A stretch of DNA of 64,000 bases from Adiantum capillus-veneris (lineage: Eukaryota > Streptophyta > Polypodiopsida > Polypodiales > Pteridaceae): positions 173,540,740-173,604,739 of the forward strand of contig CM043944.1 in the NCBI GenBank assembly GCA_014529385.2, given 5' to 3'. Each line of letters opens with the position of its first letter. The stretch's first letter is position 1. The position numbers and the translations under genes were made by a program. This document shows positions 44,238 to 55,676 of this stretch, one piece after another. Under the pieces are notes generated by a model. The model was given only the letters and a program-made list of their open reading frames with translations. It had not been told where the DNA came from and searched no databases.

Positions 44238-45430
44238 CAATACATCTTGGAAATTGTCTTGCCATTGACAAGCTAGACTTTTGTAGCCTATACAAAAGCC
44301 TTCTTGTAGAGGGGGAGACATAGTTACTACGAAACTCGTTCCCCGGGAAATCGTTTTAGGTGCCGCTAACCAACATCAATAGCAAGAACCACTCTCTCCT
44401 CTAATTGACAAAAACGGCTTCTTTTTCAGTCTAACCACTTTGCTGACTGTGACCTTGATCATGTCTATCTCTAGCTTTTTGCTCTCCCCCCACAGTTACA
44501 TGGAACAAAAACGGCAAGGCCATCAAAAAATAGAAACGGGCCTTTGCGAGTGGGCCGGAATATAAACAACCAAGAAAAAGGCTTTTTATGTTTTTGGAAA
44601 CAACTTACTCAAATTTTGTATGCAACCTTCACAAATTCCTTAAGAAATGGGTGGAAACGAGGAACTGATGCCTTCCAATCAGAATCAACACTTTTGGGCC
44701 TTGAAGGCTTATCAAAAGGCACCTACCCAGCCAATTTTGATCTTTCAGAGGATAGAGGTTCTTGCTGCCACTGTTCACCAAGAGGAATCTACCTAACAAC
44801 CAAGAGAGCCTGCAGGTCCCATTAGAGGGGCACATAGAGGATCCTTCTTCGGCTCTGTGCATTGCTAGGTTGGAAGCTTATGGAGACACAAGGAATTGCG
44901 ATCTATAGCCATTTCATCTCCTTTAGCATTACTGCTCTTCATGTGGCTACCTGATGTGTTTTATCTGTTAAGATGATGGACTTGTCTCGAAGCTCAAATC
45001 ATGACTATTATAGGTGGGAGTGTTACTTATGCAGTTTACAAGTGGGAGAGCTATTACCTTTTTAGGCCGGACAACTCTCATGGTACATATTCACTGTATA
45101 AATTTGAATTTTTTATAAAATTACCAGTGGTAACATTGCCAAAATTTTAAGTTACCAATTGGTAACATTTGTAATTAGAATGGTAACTCTTGTAATTGAG
45201 TGTTTATATAAATGTATATATACATTTTTAATTTGTGTATATATGCATATATATACATAAATATTATGCAAATTAAACATGAACCCTAGTGGTGACTATC
45301 TGAGAAAATTGTGTTACCATATGGTGGTGTAAGAAAATCCTAGTTACCAAACAGTAACTCTGACTCAAATGAAGTTACAATTGGTAACTTTTTTTGGCTT
45401 TGGTTCCCTAGGTGTTACCAAATTTATCGT
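44238..45430. other. Unassigned, AT-rich, with a cluster of GTTACC/GGTAAC motifs
   Basis: No gene is recognised; the frames near 44544-44862 have no known domain. Between about 45060 and 45420 there are roughly ten GTTAC/GGTAAC motifs, including the palindromes TTACCAGTGGTAA and GTTACCAATTGGTAAC, in very AT-rich DNA. Confidence 0.5.
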
Positions 45431-46905
45431 TGTCGTGCAGCTCCGCTTCCATGATAAGAAAAAGAGCAGAGAAATGCAAGCTAAGCTTCTTTGAAGCCTA
45501 CTTGATTAATGGTCAGTGATGAGGGCTTGGTAGCAGGCCAAGTCTAATGATTAATGTATGCCAGATGCGGCTTTAAAGGGCCAATTGATGCCTTAATGAT
45601 GCCGAAAAGGAGTATGCTTGAAGTGAGAACATATGTGAGTTTATGATCTAAAACTGTAGTGCTTGAAGTGCTCTACCGGCCTGTCTTTACGGCTCGTCGA
45701 TTGGAGCTACGGTGAAGAAGTTATGGCAATTTAAAGTTCAAGTCGATTGCAGATCCGTACCGAATTGGGAAACTGCAGCTGAGGTGGCAAAAATGAAATG
45801 AATGCACGGGCCTGAAGTGCTCACTTTGTGGAGCGCGTCGGTCTTTTCAGATCAGTAATCGGAGTTCCGATCGCCAAGTTATTGGCCGTTAAAGATTCAC
45901 CGGGGGTCGGTTCCGTGCCAGACCATTCGACTCGACCGGAGTGCCATCTGGGAGATTTTGGCTCTCGATCGGATTTTGAAATGCAACAGAGTAAGTGCTC
46001 GATGAGAATCTTGTCTGAAATGTTATCTCCTGCAGTGCATTGATAGCAGGGTACATTGCTAGCAGCAGTACTATGATAGTATACATGTAAGTCAAATGTG
46101 GTGTACGTCTCATAAAGTACAAAAACTGCTTGAAGAGCTTCAAGTGATCTCATAGAATGCAATGATTGCGGGATAAATCCAACAGAGGCAGGGCCAGGAA
46201 GCTGGACAAATGCAATCACCTACGCTTATATCTTGAAGGCAAGCATCACCATGCAAAATGATGCGGGCCTCGAAATTCATGAAGATGTTGTTAGTCAAGG
46301 ACTGCTGAAAGGAGTTATGCTTGGCAAGGTTTCGGCCGATAGGTATGCCAAATGTGATGCCCTTCAATGGCGTCCAAAGACAACCAAGCAAAGGCCGCCC
46401 ATAAGCCAATGAATATGGCCACCCTAACTTAAGAGGGGTGTGAACCAAAGCAAGCAAAAGAAAAGGAGATGGCGTAAACCAGGCAGGGCAGCGAGGAGCC
46501 TGCGCAGGGCTCTTGCAGTGGACGTAGTGGCTGCGCTGAAGCTCATACGAGCACGCGGGTGTGATGAAAATTGCTTAGCATGCCTCTGCGTCCCTTTCGG
46601 TGCCACTCGCGGCGCTTTTGGAGCTGCCCGAAAACGTGATCTGCCACGTCATAGCACCCCTTCCCATGCCATGTCAGTAGCGGCGGCGCTATTGATGGGA
46701 GGGGGCACGCTAATTATAGGGGGGTTGTCTTTTGCATGAGTATTGGAGGCAAGCCAACGAGGGCATTCGAGGGGTTAACGAAAGATTGCAAGCCAACGAG
46801 GGCCGGAGTGGCAGGAGAGGAACAAAAGGATAACCAAGGCGTGGAGAGGAAGGAGAGGAGGGCTTTCTCCTTGATCTCTCCAACCCAATCAACCAAGGCA
46901 AAGCT

Positions 46906-46956
<51 letters not shown>

Positions 46957-47651
46957 TGAACGAAGAATAAGGGCTACCAAAGCAAAGAGGCATAACGAGG
47001 AGAAGATAAAGGCAATTCGAAGCTTCAAGGAGCCAAGAAGGGATCTCCAAGCCAAGGAATCAAGGCGTGCTTTCTCTCTCTCGATCTCCAATCAAAGCAA
47101 GAAGAAGAAGGTGGAACTGGAAAAGAGAAATTACCAAGGGCATATAAAGCCTGACGACAGTCAAAGTAAGTTGATTAGAGGAGACGACGAAAATTGTGAG
47201 CAAAAATTAAGCCAATGCAAAGCACACAGAGCAGGAAGCTACAGGACAGTCGGCAATAATTGAAGCACGATGATCGACATAGTGAACTTAAATGATGTTT
47301 GCAGAATCTTGAATGTAGATAAAGCAGATAAAGTGACAGGCAAAAGTTTCCCATCACCGTCATCAGTATGAAGGTTGATTAATCAATCTGTTAAGCCCGG
47401 TGTCGTTAACGGCCCGGTTAATTTTGTAAAGCGGGAGCTTAAACTCCTAGTTAGCAGATGATCCAAGTGACGGCGCTGTTAACAACTCGCCTTGGCTAAG
47501 GATTAAGTTGTACTCAAGCATTAATCGATTAATTGATGATTGCGGTGATTGGCAGAGCTATCAGTTGTTCTTGTTCTCTCTCTTTCACACCTCCCACAGC
47601 CAGAGGCACGGCGCCTGCCCGGCTCACATAGCGAATACATATCCCCCGACA
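45431..47651 (+). repeat. G4 5' LTR, 2221 bp
   Basis: Aligned throughout with 50212-52450. It has a (CT)n tract at 46909-46953 and a TATATAAAG-like box at 47142-47148. It retains 25 bases (near 46649-46674, between two GTCA words) that are absent from the 3' copy. An ORF at 46736-47263 crosses the CT tract and is present in both LTRs, but nothing suggests it is a gene. Confidence 0.88.
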
Positions 47652-47654
47652 TCT

Positions 47655-47672
47655 TTGGTGAACCCAACGCGA
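47655..47672 (+). other. G4 candidate primer-binding site
   Basis: TTTGGTGAACCCAACGCG starts 3 bases after the LTR end. TGG fits the tRNA CCA end. The tRNA is not identified. Confidence 0.5.
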
Positions 47673-47696
47673 AACGAGCCAGGGTGGGAGGTAAAG

Positions 47697-48551
47697 ATGG
47701 AGATGCCAGAACAGTTAAAGCAGTTTATTGAAGATTTCAATGCCAATGGATTTGATAAAAATCTACCAATTGCAGATTTGCCAAAAATGATGGAATTAGC
47801 TCAGGGATGTCTACAGGAAGCAAAAGCCATGCAGATAAAAAAGCAGATTGATGATGCTGTAGAGCTAGCACTTGATGCTGTTCGGGAGCAGTATTATCAT
47901 TTTCAGGGATATGATCCAGAAGGTTTTATTGCATGTTACGAAGCTGAGATGAAGAGCCGAAATGTTCCAGAAGATCAGATGATTGCAGCTTTTGAGGAGG
48001 TTGTAAACTCGGATTTTAAAAAGCCGGTTCAAGAACTGGCAGAAGAATATCCCACACGGTGGGAGTATTTTGCAGAGGAATTTATTTACGAAAGCTCAAA
48101 GATTCTAGATCAGGAAATAAAGGAGATTACTGAACGAAATAAGGTTGTCTTCAGTAAAGGTGAAGGGAATCAGATGCAGATCCTCAACTATGATGAATTC
48201 TGGGAGCATATTTCTGCAAGAAGTAAAGCCAAAGAAAATGTTGAGCTGGAAGTAGCAGATTCAGTTCGAGAGGAGCTTATTTTGAGCAACGAGGAAAAGG
48301 TAAACGATGAATTTAATGTTGGAACAAATTTATATGAATTTTTTTCAAAGATTGCTTGCATGGACGCTACCTCTAATAATGCTTCCAGTAAAGACATAGA
48401 CTGTACAGCAAGTGGTCTGCAAGTTGTTGATCTTGACATGGGTTATTCTGAAAGAATTTATCAAACAGATGAACCTCTACAGGATGTTACTGAAGCTATT
48501 TGCACTATAGCCGCCGAGCAGGATAACATGCTACTACAGATGATTGCATAA
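47697..48551 (+). CDS. G4 cargo ORF 1, acidic protein of unknown function
   Basis: 284 codons from ATG 47697, only 45 bases after the LTR; a longer frame opens at 47508 inside the LTR, but the inner ATG gives a start free of LTR sequence. The product is acidic and probably helical: PEQLKQFIEDFNANGFDKNL, then KKQIDDAVELALDAVREQYYHF, then EEYPTRWEYFAEEFIYES. I see no zinc knuckle, no protease or RT motif, no signal peptide and no membrane segment. It may be a captured host coding sequence or a highly diverged Gag. At its end the frame shifts: sequence in another frame (48527-48931) continues the same acidic composition, so the TAA at 48549 may be secondary. Confidence 0.55.
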   Translation: MEMPEQLKQFIEDFNANGFDKNLPIADLPKMMELAQGCLQEAKAMQIKKQIDDAVELALDAVREQYYHFQGYDPEGFIACYEAEMKSRNVPEDQMIAAFEEVVNSDFKKPVQELAEEYPTRWEYFAEEFIYESSKILDQEIKEITERNKVVFSKGEGNQMQILNYDEFWEHISARSKAKENVELEVADSVREELILSNEEKVNDEFNVGTNLYEFFSKIACMDATSNNASSKDIDCTASGLQVVDLDMGYSERIYQTDEPLQDVTEAICTIAAEQDNMLLQMIA

Positions 48552-48931
48552 ATAAAGCTATTATATACACAGTAGCTGATGAAGTGACTAAAATTGTGGA
48601 CCCAGCACAGGATGAGCCTGAGGATGTCAATGAACCTATGATTGATATTAACAACATGCTTGCAGATGATGCTATCACAGAAGAGGATGCTATAATCGAT
48701 GAATTTCTGTCTAGATCTGAAGGAGATGTTTATGACAGTATAGAAGAGCTTTCTGATGCATATACCTCTTCAGAGGGGGTGCCAGATGAGTCTTTACAAC
48801 TCTATAATGTATTGCTAAGTAACATGGATGCAGATGAGGAAGCAGAGGATGATATCGAGGAGTATGAAGATTTCTTGGATCATATTGATTGTGAACAGGT
48901 TATCGACAGGGATTTTACATTATGCTTGTAG
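48527..48931 (+). CDS. G4 cargo ORF 2, very acidic continuation
   Basis: The frame is open from 48527 and contains no ATG at its start. Composition is strongly Asp/Glu-rich (DPAQDEPEDVNEP, EEDAIIDEFLSRSEGDVYD, DADEEAEDDIEEYEDFLD). It overlaps the end of ORF 1 in a different frame, which suggests a frameshift in one longer protein, or an exon boundary. No family recognised. Confidence 0.45.
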   Translation, partial: HATTDDCINKAIIYTVADEVTKIVDPAQDEPEDVNEPMIDINNMLADDAITEEDAIIDEFLSRSEGDVYDSIEELSDAYTSSEGVPDESLQLYNVLLSNMDADEEAEDDIEEYEDFLDHIDCEQVIDRDFTLCL

Positions 48932-49638
48932 CTGGACTGCATGAGGAGATAACTTTCACAATTTTTATGAACGTTGAGACTTCCAAGGGTGATTTTCCCG
49001 AGGATGCTACGGGTGAAGATCTACAAGATAAAGCTGCTTTGCATGATCAAGATGAAATCCCAACAGGTGAAAATTCATCTTATGATACAGGTAGAGAGAC
49101 TCCCAAGTTTTTTCTTGATGGCTATGAAGCTAGAGGGGGTGATGATGCTAAATCATCCTTGATACTGCATAAAGTACACATGGTTTTTCATTTGCTTGGA
49201 CAATGTGCCAGATGTGGCTGGATTTGGATGCTATTCCTATTGATGCTTATGTCAGTGATGTCTTGGCTGCCAGTAAAAGGGAGCCAGATTTCTTTAATGC
49301 TTTCTGGTAACGAGCTTAAGTTGCCAACAGTTTACGGAATGTGGGTGTTGCACTATGCTTCAGGTGAAGCTCTAGTATATTGTGGAGCCCATCAATGCTA
49401 TGTGATATCAATGGTGTTTGATCCAAGAGATTCTAAGGATGTTCGTAAGCAGATTCAATATGGATGGATACTGTTAAGTATGCATAGTAATTGCGTGCTA
49501 TTTGAAGTAGGGATAGCATATTTGCACCAGAAATACTTGATGATGATTGAAACAGGAAATGTATGCTCATGTGGAAATTATGTTGCTCCAGTATTTGGGC
49601 AATTCCTTATCATTCCATTTGATCCTGGGGGTTACTAA
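48922..49638 (+). CDS. G4 cargo ORF 3, C-terminal piece
   Basis: 238 codons in a third frame, overlapping ORF 2 by 10 bases. It starts acidic (GDFPEDATGEDLQDKAALHDQDE). From about 49190 to 49308 a different frame gives a more protein-like reading (MWLDLDAIPIDAYVSDVLAASK), so another frameshift is likely. The end has a Cys/aromatic-rich stretch (YGWILLSMHSNCVLFEVGIAYL; CSCGNYVAPVFGQF). Unknown function. Codons stay open to a TAA at 49636. Confidence 0.4.
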   Translation: MLVAGLHEEITFTIFMNVETSKGDFPEDATGEDLQDKAALHDQDEIPTGENSSYDTGRETPKFFLDGYEARGGDDAKSSLILHKVHMVFHLLGQCARCGWIWMLFLLMLMSVMSWLPVKGSQISLMLSGNELKLPTVYGMWVLHYASGEALVYCGAHQCYVISMVFDPRDSKDVRKQIQYGWILLSMHSNCVLFEVGIAYLHQKYLMMIETGNVCSCGNYVAPVFGQFLIIPFDPGGY

Positions 49639-50198
49639 AGTGCAAGTTGCAGATGCAAAGGATACCAGATGCCTGATGTAGCAGGCTGCATGATGGAAGG
49701 TTTTGTTTTCTAGGTTATGTTAAGTCAAAAGAGTTTTTGGTTATGCAGTCAATAAGGTTACATGGCTGGCTTCCAGCTGACTTCTTAGGACAATTGATGA
49801 AGTGTCTTCACATCTTTTGAGTTGGTTCTGCTAACAGAACTTGAAGCAAAGGACTTGACGTCCATTCCGTGTGCAGATAGAGTAAGGCATACTTGAGCTT
49901 GACAGGGTTCCTTAAGGAGAGCTTAATGGTCAAGCCGTGTGCATCATTAACTAGAGCACTTAAGTCTGGCGGGTTCACTAAACATGTTATATATAATTAA
50001 ATGCTTTGAAGATACGGCAGATACAGTTCAGAGATTTTTGATGGACAACTATTTAATGATTAAGCTAGAAAATTGATGATAGGGTATAAGCCTTATTTCG
50101 TTTTTCATAATGTGAGTCTGATGATGGAAACAGCTTAAGGTACCTAAAGTAGATGTAGATTAAAGTGCAGTTGGCACAGACCGGAGGCTCTGCAGGTT
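49639..50198 (+). other. G4 3' untranslated interior
   Basis: About 560 bases between the last ORF and the polypurine tract. Nothing recognisable. Confidence 0.6.
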
Positions 50199-50211
50199 CA
50201 GAGGGGGTGAA
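50199..50211 (+). other. G4 polypurine tract
   Basis: CAGAGGGGGTGAA lies immediately before the TGTTGTGCAGC start of the 3' LTR. Confidence 0.8.
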
Positions 50212-51721
50212 TGTTGTGCAGCTCCGCTTCCATGATAAGAAAAGAGCAGAGAAATGCAAGCTAAGCTTCTTTGAAGCCTACTTGATTAATGTTCAGTGAT
50301 GAGGGCTTGTTAACATGCCAAGTCTAATGATTAATGTATGCCAGATGTGGCTTTAAAGGGCCAATTGATGCCTTAATGATGCCGAAAATTAGTATGCTTG
50401 AAGTGAGAACATTATGTGAGTTTATGATCTAGAACTGTAGTGCTTGAAGTGCTCTACCGGCCTGTCTTTACGGCTCATCGATTGGAGCTACGGTGAAGAA
50501 GTTATGGCAATTTAAAGTTCAAGTCGATTGCAGATCCATACCGGATTGGGCAACTGCAACTGAGGTGGCAAAAATGAAATGAATGCACGGGCTTGAAGTG
50601 CTCACTTTGTGGAGGGCGTCGGTCTTTTCAGATCAGCAATCGGAGTTCCGATCGCCAAGTTATTGGCCGTTACAGATTCACCGAGGGCCAGTTCCGTGCC
50701 AGACCATTCGACTCGACCGGAGTGCCATCTGGGAGATTTGGGCTCTCGATCGGATTTTGAAATGCAACAGAGTAAGTGCTCAATGAGAATCTTTTCTGAA
50801 ATGTTATCTCCTGCAGGGCATTGATAGCAGGGTACATTGCTAGCAGCAGTACTATGATTGTATACATGTAAGTCAAATGTGGTGTACGTCTCATAAAGTA
50901 CAAAAACTGCTTAAAGAGCTTCAAGTGATCTCATAGAGTGCAATGATTGCGGGATAACTCCAACAGAGGCAGGGCCAGGAAGCTGGACAAATGCAATCAC
51001 GTACGCTTATATCTTGAAGGCAAGCATCACCATGAAAAATGATGCGGGCCTCGAAATTCATGAAGATGTTGTTAGTCAAGGACTGCTGAAAGGAGTTATG
51101 CTTGGCAAGGTTTCGGCCGATAGGTATGCCAAATGTGATGCCCTTCAATGGCGTCCAAAGACAACCAAGCAAAGGCCGCCCAAGGGCTAGAGGCCGCCCA
51201 TAAGCCAATGAATATGGCCACCCTAACTTAAGAGGGGTGTGAACCAAAGCAAGAAAAAGAAAAGGAGATGGCGTAAACCAGGCAGGGCAGCGAGGAGCCT
51301 GCGCAGAGCTCTTGCAGTGGACGTAGCGGCTGTGCTGAAGCTCATACGAGCACGCGGGTGTGATGAAAATTTCTTAGCATGCCTCTGCGTCCCTTTCGGT
51401 GCCACTCGCGGCGCTTTTGGAGCTGCCCGAAAACGTGATCTGCCACGTCAGTAGCGGCGGCGCTATTGATGGGAGGGGGCACGCTAATTATAGGGGGGTT
51501 GTCTTTTGCATGAAAGTATTGGAGTCAAGCCAACGAGGGCATTCGAGGGGTTAACGAAAGATTGCAAGCCAACGAGGGCCGGAGTGGCAGGAGAGGAACA
51601 AAAGGGTAAACAAGGCGTGGAGAGGAAGGAGAGGAGGGCTTTCTCCTTGATCTCTCCATCGAAGCAAGAGGAGGCAAGGGCTTTCTCCTTGATCTCTCCA
51701 ACCCAATCAACCAAGGCAAAG

Positions 51722-51761
<40 letters not shown>

Positions 51762-52450
51762 GAAGAATAAGGGCTACCAAAGCAAAGAGGCATAACGAGG
51801 AGAAGATAAAGGCAATTCGAAGCTTCAAGGAGCCAAGAAGGGATCTCCAAGCCAAGGAATCAAGGCATGCTTTCTCTCTCTCGATCTCCAATCAAAGCAA
51901 GAAGAAGAAGGTGGAACTGGAAAAGAGAAATTACCAAGGGCATATAAAGCCTGACGACAGTCAAAGTAAGTTGATTAGAGGAGACGACGAAAATTGTGAG
52001 CAAAAATTAAGCCAATGCAAAGCACACAGAGCAGGAAGCTACAGGAGAGTCGGCAATAATTGAAGCACGATGATCGACATAGTGAACTTAAATGATGTTT
52101 GTAGAATCTTGAATGTAGATAAAGCAGATAAAGTGACAGGCAAAAGTTTCCCATCATCGTCATCAGACTGAAGGTTGATTAATCAATCTGTTAAGCCCGA
52201 TGTCGTTAACGGCCCGGTTAATTCTGTAAAGCGGGAGCTTAAACTCCTAGTTAGCAGATGATCCAAGTGACGGCACTGCTAATAGCTCGCCTTGGCTAAG
52301 GATTAAGTTGTACTCAACATTAATCGATTAATTGATGATTGCGGTGATTGGCAGAGCTATCAGTTGTTCTTGTTCTCTCTCTTTCACACCTCCCACAGCC
52401 AGAGGCCCGGCGCCTGCCCAGCTCACGTAGCGAATACATATCCCCCGACA
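50212..52450 (+). repeat. G4 3' LTR, 2239 bp
   Basis: Matches the 5' LTR with scattered substitutions and three visible indels: an 18-base addition near 51180-51197, loss of 25 bases near 51449, and a 42-base tandem duplication near 51658-51699. The CT tract (51725-51759) is shorter than in the 5' copy. Confidence 0.88.
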
Positions 52451-52454
52451 TCGT

Positions 52455-53343
52455 GTGTACATGTTTGGTTGTGCTACCACATGATTAACATTGGGATGAA
52501 GATTCAGTTATGACGATTATCTATTTTCAACATTTCAAGCAACGGCAGCACCTCTTGAGTGTGGGGTAATTTTGGCGGACTTTTGTCAAGAGTCTAGGGA
52601 GGTGGAGAATTCAGGTGACGTTTATGCTTTCTGATGGGTGGAAGCCACTTCCTTCATTAGTGACACGGAAGGCAACACATCTGTGCAGCCTAGCTCATTG
52701 GATGCAAACCATGTATGATTCCTCGAGTGGCTATCCTATTTCTTGGTGCCTATAAGATTAGATGCATAGCTTTTTTGGTCAAGATCTTAGTTACATGGAC
52801 CACCAAGTTTTGGTGTGCATAGTAAAAAGAAACGGTGTTTCGGGGGCCCGAAACAGAAACTCGGTTTCCTCACCATTTCGGACCGGAAAAAACTTCGTTT
52901 AGGGAGCAGGAATGAACATGAATCGCTATTTCTGGCAATAGGTCACGGTTTGTATACTAACAACAAGCACATGGAAACATGGACTGGAGCAGGAAATGGG
53001 ATTGGGGAACGTTGAATGTTGACCCAAGAAGGGCCCCGATGGTATGTAGGCAAGTTTCTTTGAAGCATGCCATGTCTCCCTCTTCCACTTGCTTTGAATC
53101 CTGTGTGTATTATGAGTCTTATGTATATGGGGTTTTTTCCTCGTATTGAATGGTTTTTTTACCTCAAGTGTTCCTTGTCATTGGTAATCACACCAGAGAA
53201 GTTCTTCCCTTGAGGAATGTGCATGCAGTTTGCATCATTGAATGGTACTTTTTAATCACGTAAGTCCTTAACATATAAATGATGTAGTAGCATGACAATC
53301 TTCGCATACTGGCATCTCAAGTGAGCTTCCCGCACCAGATCAA
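52455..53343. other. Unassigned intergenic DNA
   Basis: No recognisable gene, repeat or element signal. The 66-codon frame at 52815-53015 has no feature. Confidence 0.4.
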
Positions 53344-54253
53344 TTGAAGTTGCAAGAGTTAGAGTCCGCAGAAGAAGAGCCTGCTGATAGAACGGGCAAA
53401 AGACCAATGATCGCTCACAAACTCGGCAAAGAGGAGAAGGTTCAAAATCAAGTCGAAGAGGAAAGAGTGGTTAAGGAATTCAAAAAGAAAAGAGTGGATG
53501 AGGGAGATTCTGCCAAAAAATGCACCAATCAAATGGAGACTTCGATGTTCAACTTATGCAAATTTTCATGGCATTCATCTTTTAGAGACCACACAAAGCC
53601 AACTAACTTTTCGTAGGAAATTGGCCAAAACTAGGGAAGGGTAGCAATTTTTGGCACAACACTTTGACACAATTGGTTGGATTAAAGCCTTTCTTGAGGG
53701 ATGAGCAACCATTGGAGTTTTCTCTTCTCAGGAAGTGCAAGGGCACCTAAGAATTGGAGACCATTTTGGAGCAGCCTACTGAGAGCTTTTCGAAACGCCC
53801 TCCATTCCAACCAATTTTTGGGAATTGTTTTTTGCATGCATTTTGCGATGCTAAGAGCAAATTGGGGTACAAGTTTCTGAGCGTTTTGAAATGCTTGCAA
53901 AGGAGGGTGTTCTGTTTGAGAAGATGTTGCCTCCATTGGCAAAGCTAAAACAAAACCAAGTTCCATGAAAAATATGCACAAAGAATCCAATGGCCACGCC
54001 CATTACTGTTAAGAAATTGGAAGAAATGTAGGCTCAGATGGAGCTGGCAAAAATAGCAGAAGAATCAAAAGGAGTTGAAGAGTTGAGGAGAGACCAAATT
54101 CGGACAACTCCACTGAAAGTTCTCACTCTCAATCTGGTGGACGGTCCTATGGGGAATTTGAACATGAAACTATACAAGTGCCAATGGCCAGCCAATGGGC
54201 ACATGGTCCCGCGGGAGGAGAAGGCTCACCATTTTTTTGTGATAGGGGCGTGA
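53344..54253 (+). pseudogene. Degraded coding-like region, unidentified
   Basis: Successive plus-strand frames give charged, protein-like stretches broken by stops: 53344-53616 (ELESAEEEPADRTGKRP, EEERVVKEFKKKRVDEGD), about 53875-54035 (ERFEMLAKEGVLFEKMLPPLAKL) and 54038-54253 (MELAKIAEESKGVEELRRDQ). They could be remains of a Gag or of a host exon. I recognise no domain. Confidence 0.3.
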
Positions 54254-55403
54254 TACGACTATCAACTAGCTGAGGGTGGTGGGATGGTTAGCTCAAGTGT
54301 ACTAGATTTGGGTGGAGTCACAAGTTAGATTGGAGGAATCTACAAACATTCCATATAATAAGATGGAAACAAACCAGTATGTCCTACGCAGTTTAGAAAA
54401 TGACGATTAGGTAGATACTACATTTGATCAACTAGCAAAGGTAAATGCGCACATGGTGCATGATGAGGCAATGAGAAAAACGAGGAATGAGGTGGACCAA
54501 GAGGCAACAAGCATGTGGCTGGTAACTCGCATGCACAACAAAGGCTTTTTTCAATGTTGACGCGTGGAGTTGCAAGCATGAGTTTCTCGCATGCTAGTTG
54601 GCTAGAGTAGTGCGTCTAGGGGGTTTGAACTTGAAAACCTACTCGTGCTTGGAGTTTTACTTTTGCTTACATAGCAATGCAATTGCGACTAATAGTTTTA
54701 ATGTTAGAAGAGCGAGTATGTAGTATAGTAGAAGAAAGAAAAAACAAGGACATGAGTAAACGGGTTGAAGGAACCAATACACCAGGCTAGTCTCTCTCTC
54801 TCTCTCTCTTACTTACACACTTGAGACTCGAGAGTGTATGATCCGTGTGTGCACGTTATCTTGTAGGCGCGTTTGCATCTAGGCTTCCCTAAGGTCATTT
54901 GGTTGCACGAAAATATATTTGGAATCTCTAATTTTAGGGATGGCTCGACAAGGAGCATTATGTTGGTTACACATCACTACATCCACAATATCCCTTTGTG
55001 CATCCTATCATCGAAAGACACGAGGCTTTTTGGGTGTATGTATCAATACACACCGCCATTTCCACCCCAGTCATATCCCTACTAACAGCCATGTATGTGC
55101 CAAAAGGGGGAATTATTTGGATGGGGTAGCAACGACCCATATATGGCATTAACTTGGCCATTCTTCCTGACCAATCGTAACAAACATCATATATATTTTT
55201 TCAAAAGTAGTTGTGTAAAGCTCAAGATCGTTGCCCATCCGCCACATGAAAACTTTGCCACTATAAATTAGACGTCCGCCCGTTTTAAAATGGCCGTGTG
55301 TAAACACGCTTGCTAGGAGTATTAGTGGAAATTTGAATCTTACTAGTAGGAGTAGTATTAGCAGGAATTTAAATTGTGCAAGGAGTATGGAAGATGGCAC
55401 CGC
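54254..55403. other. Unassigned; target region of the copia insertion
   Basis: A short (CT)n run lies at 54792-54810. No gene is recognised. The sequence at 55403 continues at 61006 on the other side of the copia element. Confidence 0.4.
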
Positions 55404-55662
55404 TGTTAGGTTTAATGGCCATGTGGCCGACCGCCCATCACTAACTGCCGCTAACCCTAAGTGTACAGCTATACACTTGTGTGAGCCACTAACACCAAGT
55501 ACAATGTGTATTGTGCCTTAGTGCATAAGATAAGAGAAGAAAGAAAGGGGGCATACAGTACGTTGGCTCTCCCCCTTCAACCTCTGTGTGGCTATGGTGG
55601 TGTGTGTGTGAGTGTGTGCGTGCGTATTCTTCTTCCGTTGTGCTTACAGCTCCTCCCCATCA
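55404..55662 (+). repeat. Copia 5' LTR, 259 bp
   Basis: Same length and ends as 60747-61005. About 12 substitutions (roughly 4.6%) indicate an old insertion. Confidence 0.93.
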
Positions 55663-55664
55663 TC

Positions 55665-55676
55665 TGGTATCAGAGC
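55665..55676 (+). other. Copia primer-binding site (initiator Met tRNA)
   Basis: TGGTATCAGAGC, the standard plant copia PBS, 2 bases after the LTR. Confidence 0.92.

Larger units (their letters stand above)
45431..52450 (+). mobile_element. G4: complete non-autonomous LTR element (LARD-like) with cargo ORFs
   Basis: Two direct repeats (45431-47651 and 50212-52450), roughly 95% identical by eye, start TGTYGTGCAGC and end CCCCGACA. They flank a 2560-base interior that begins with a PBS-like TTTGGTGAACCC and ends with the polypurine tract AGAGGGGGTGAA. TCGT flanks the element at 45427-45430 and 52451-52454. These are all the marks of an LTR retroelement, yet the interior has no gag, protease, RT, RNase H or integrase. 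It holds three acidic ORF pieces I cannot identify. Mobilisation would need proteins in trans. Confidence 0.85.

Noticed and set aside
45821-46457. Minus-strand ORFs in G4 LTRs
   Set aside because: Short, antisense to the element, repeated in both LTRs by duplication only, no recognisable domain.
46736-47263. A gene within each G4 LTR (also 51506-52063)
   Set aside because: The frame crosses a CT microsatellite of different length in each LTR, and its presence in both copies follows from LTR duplication, not from selection.
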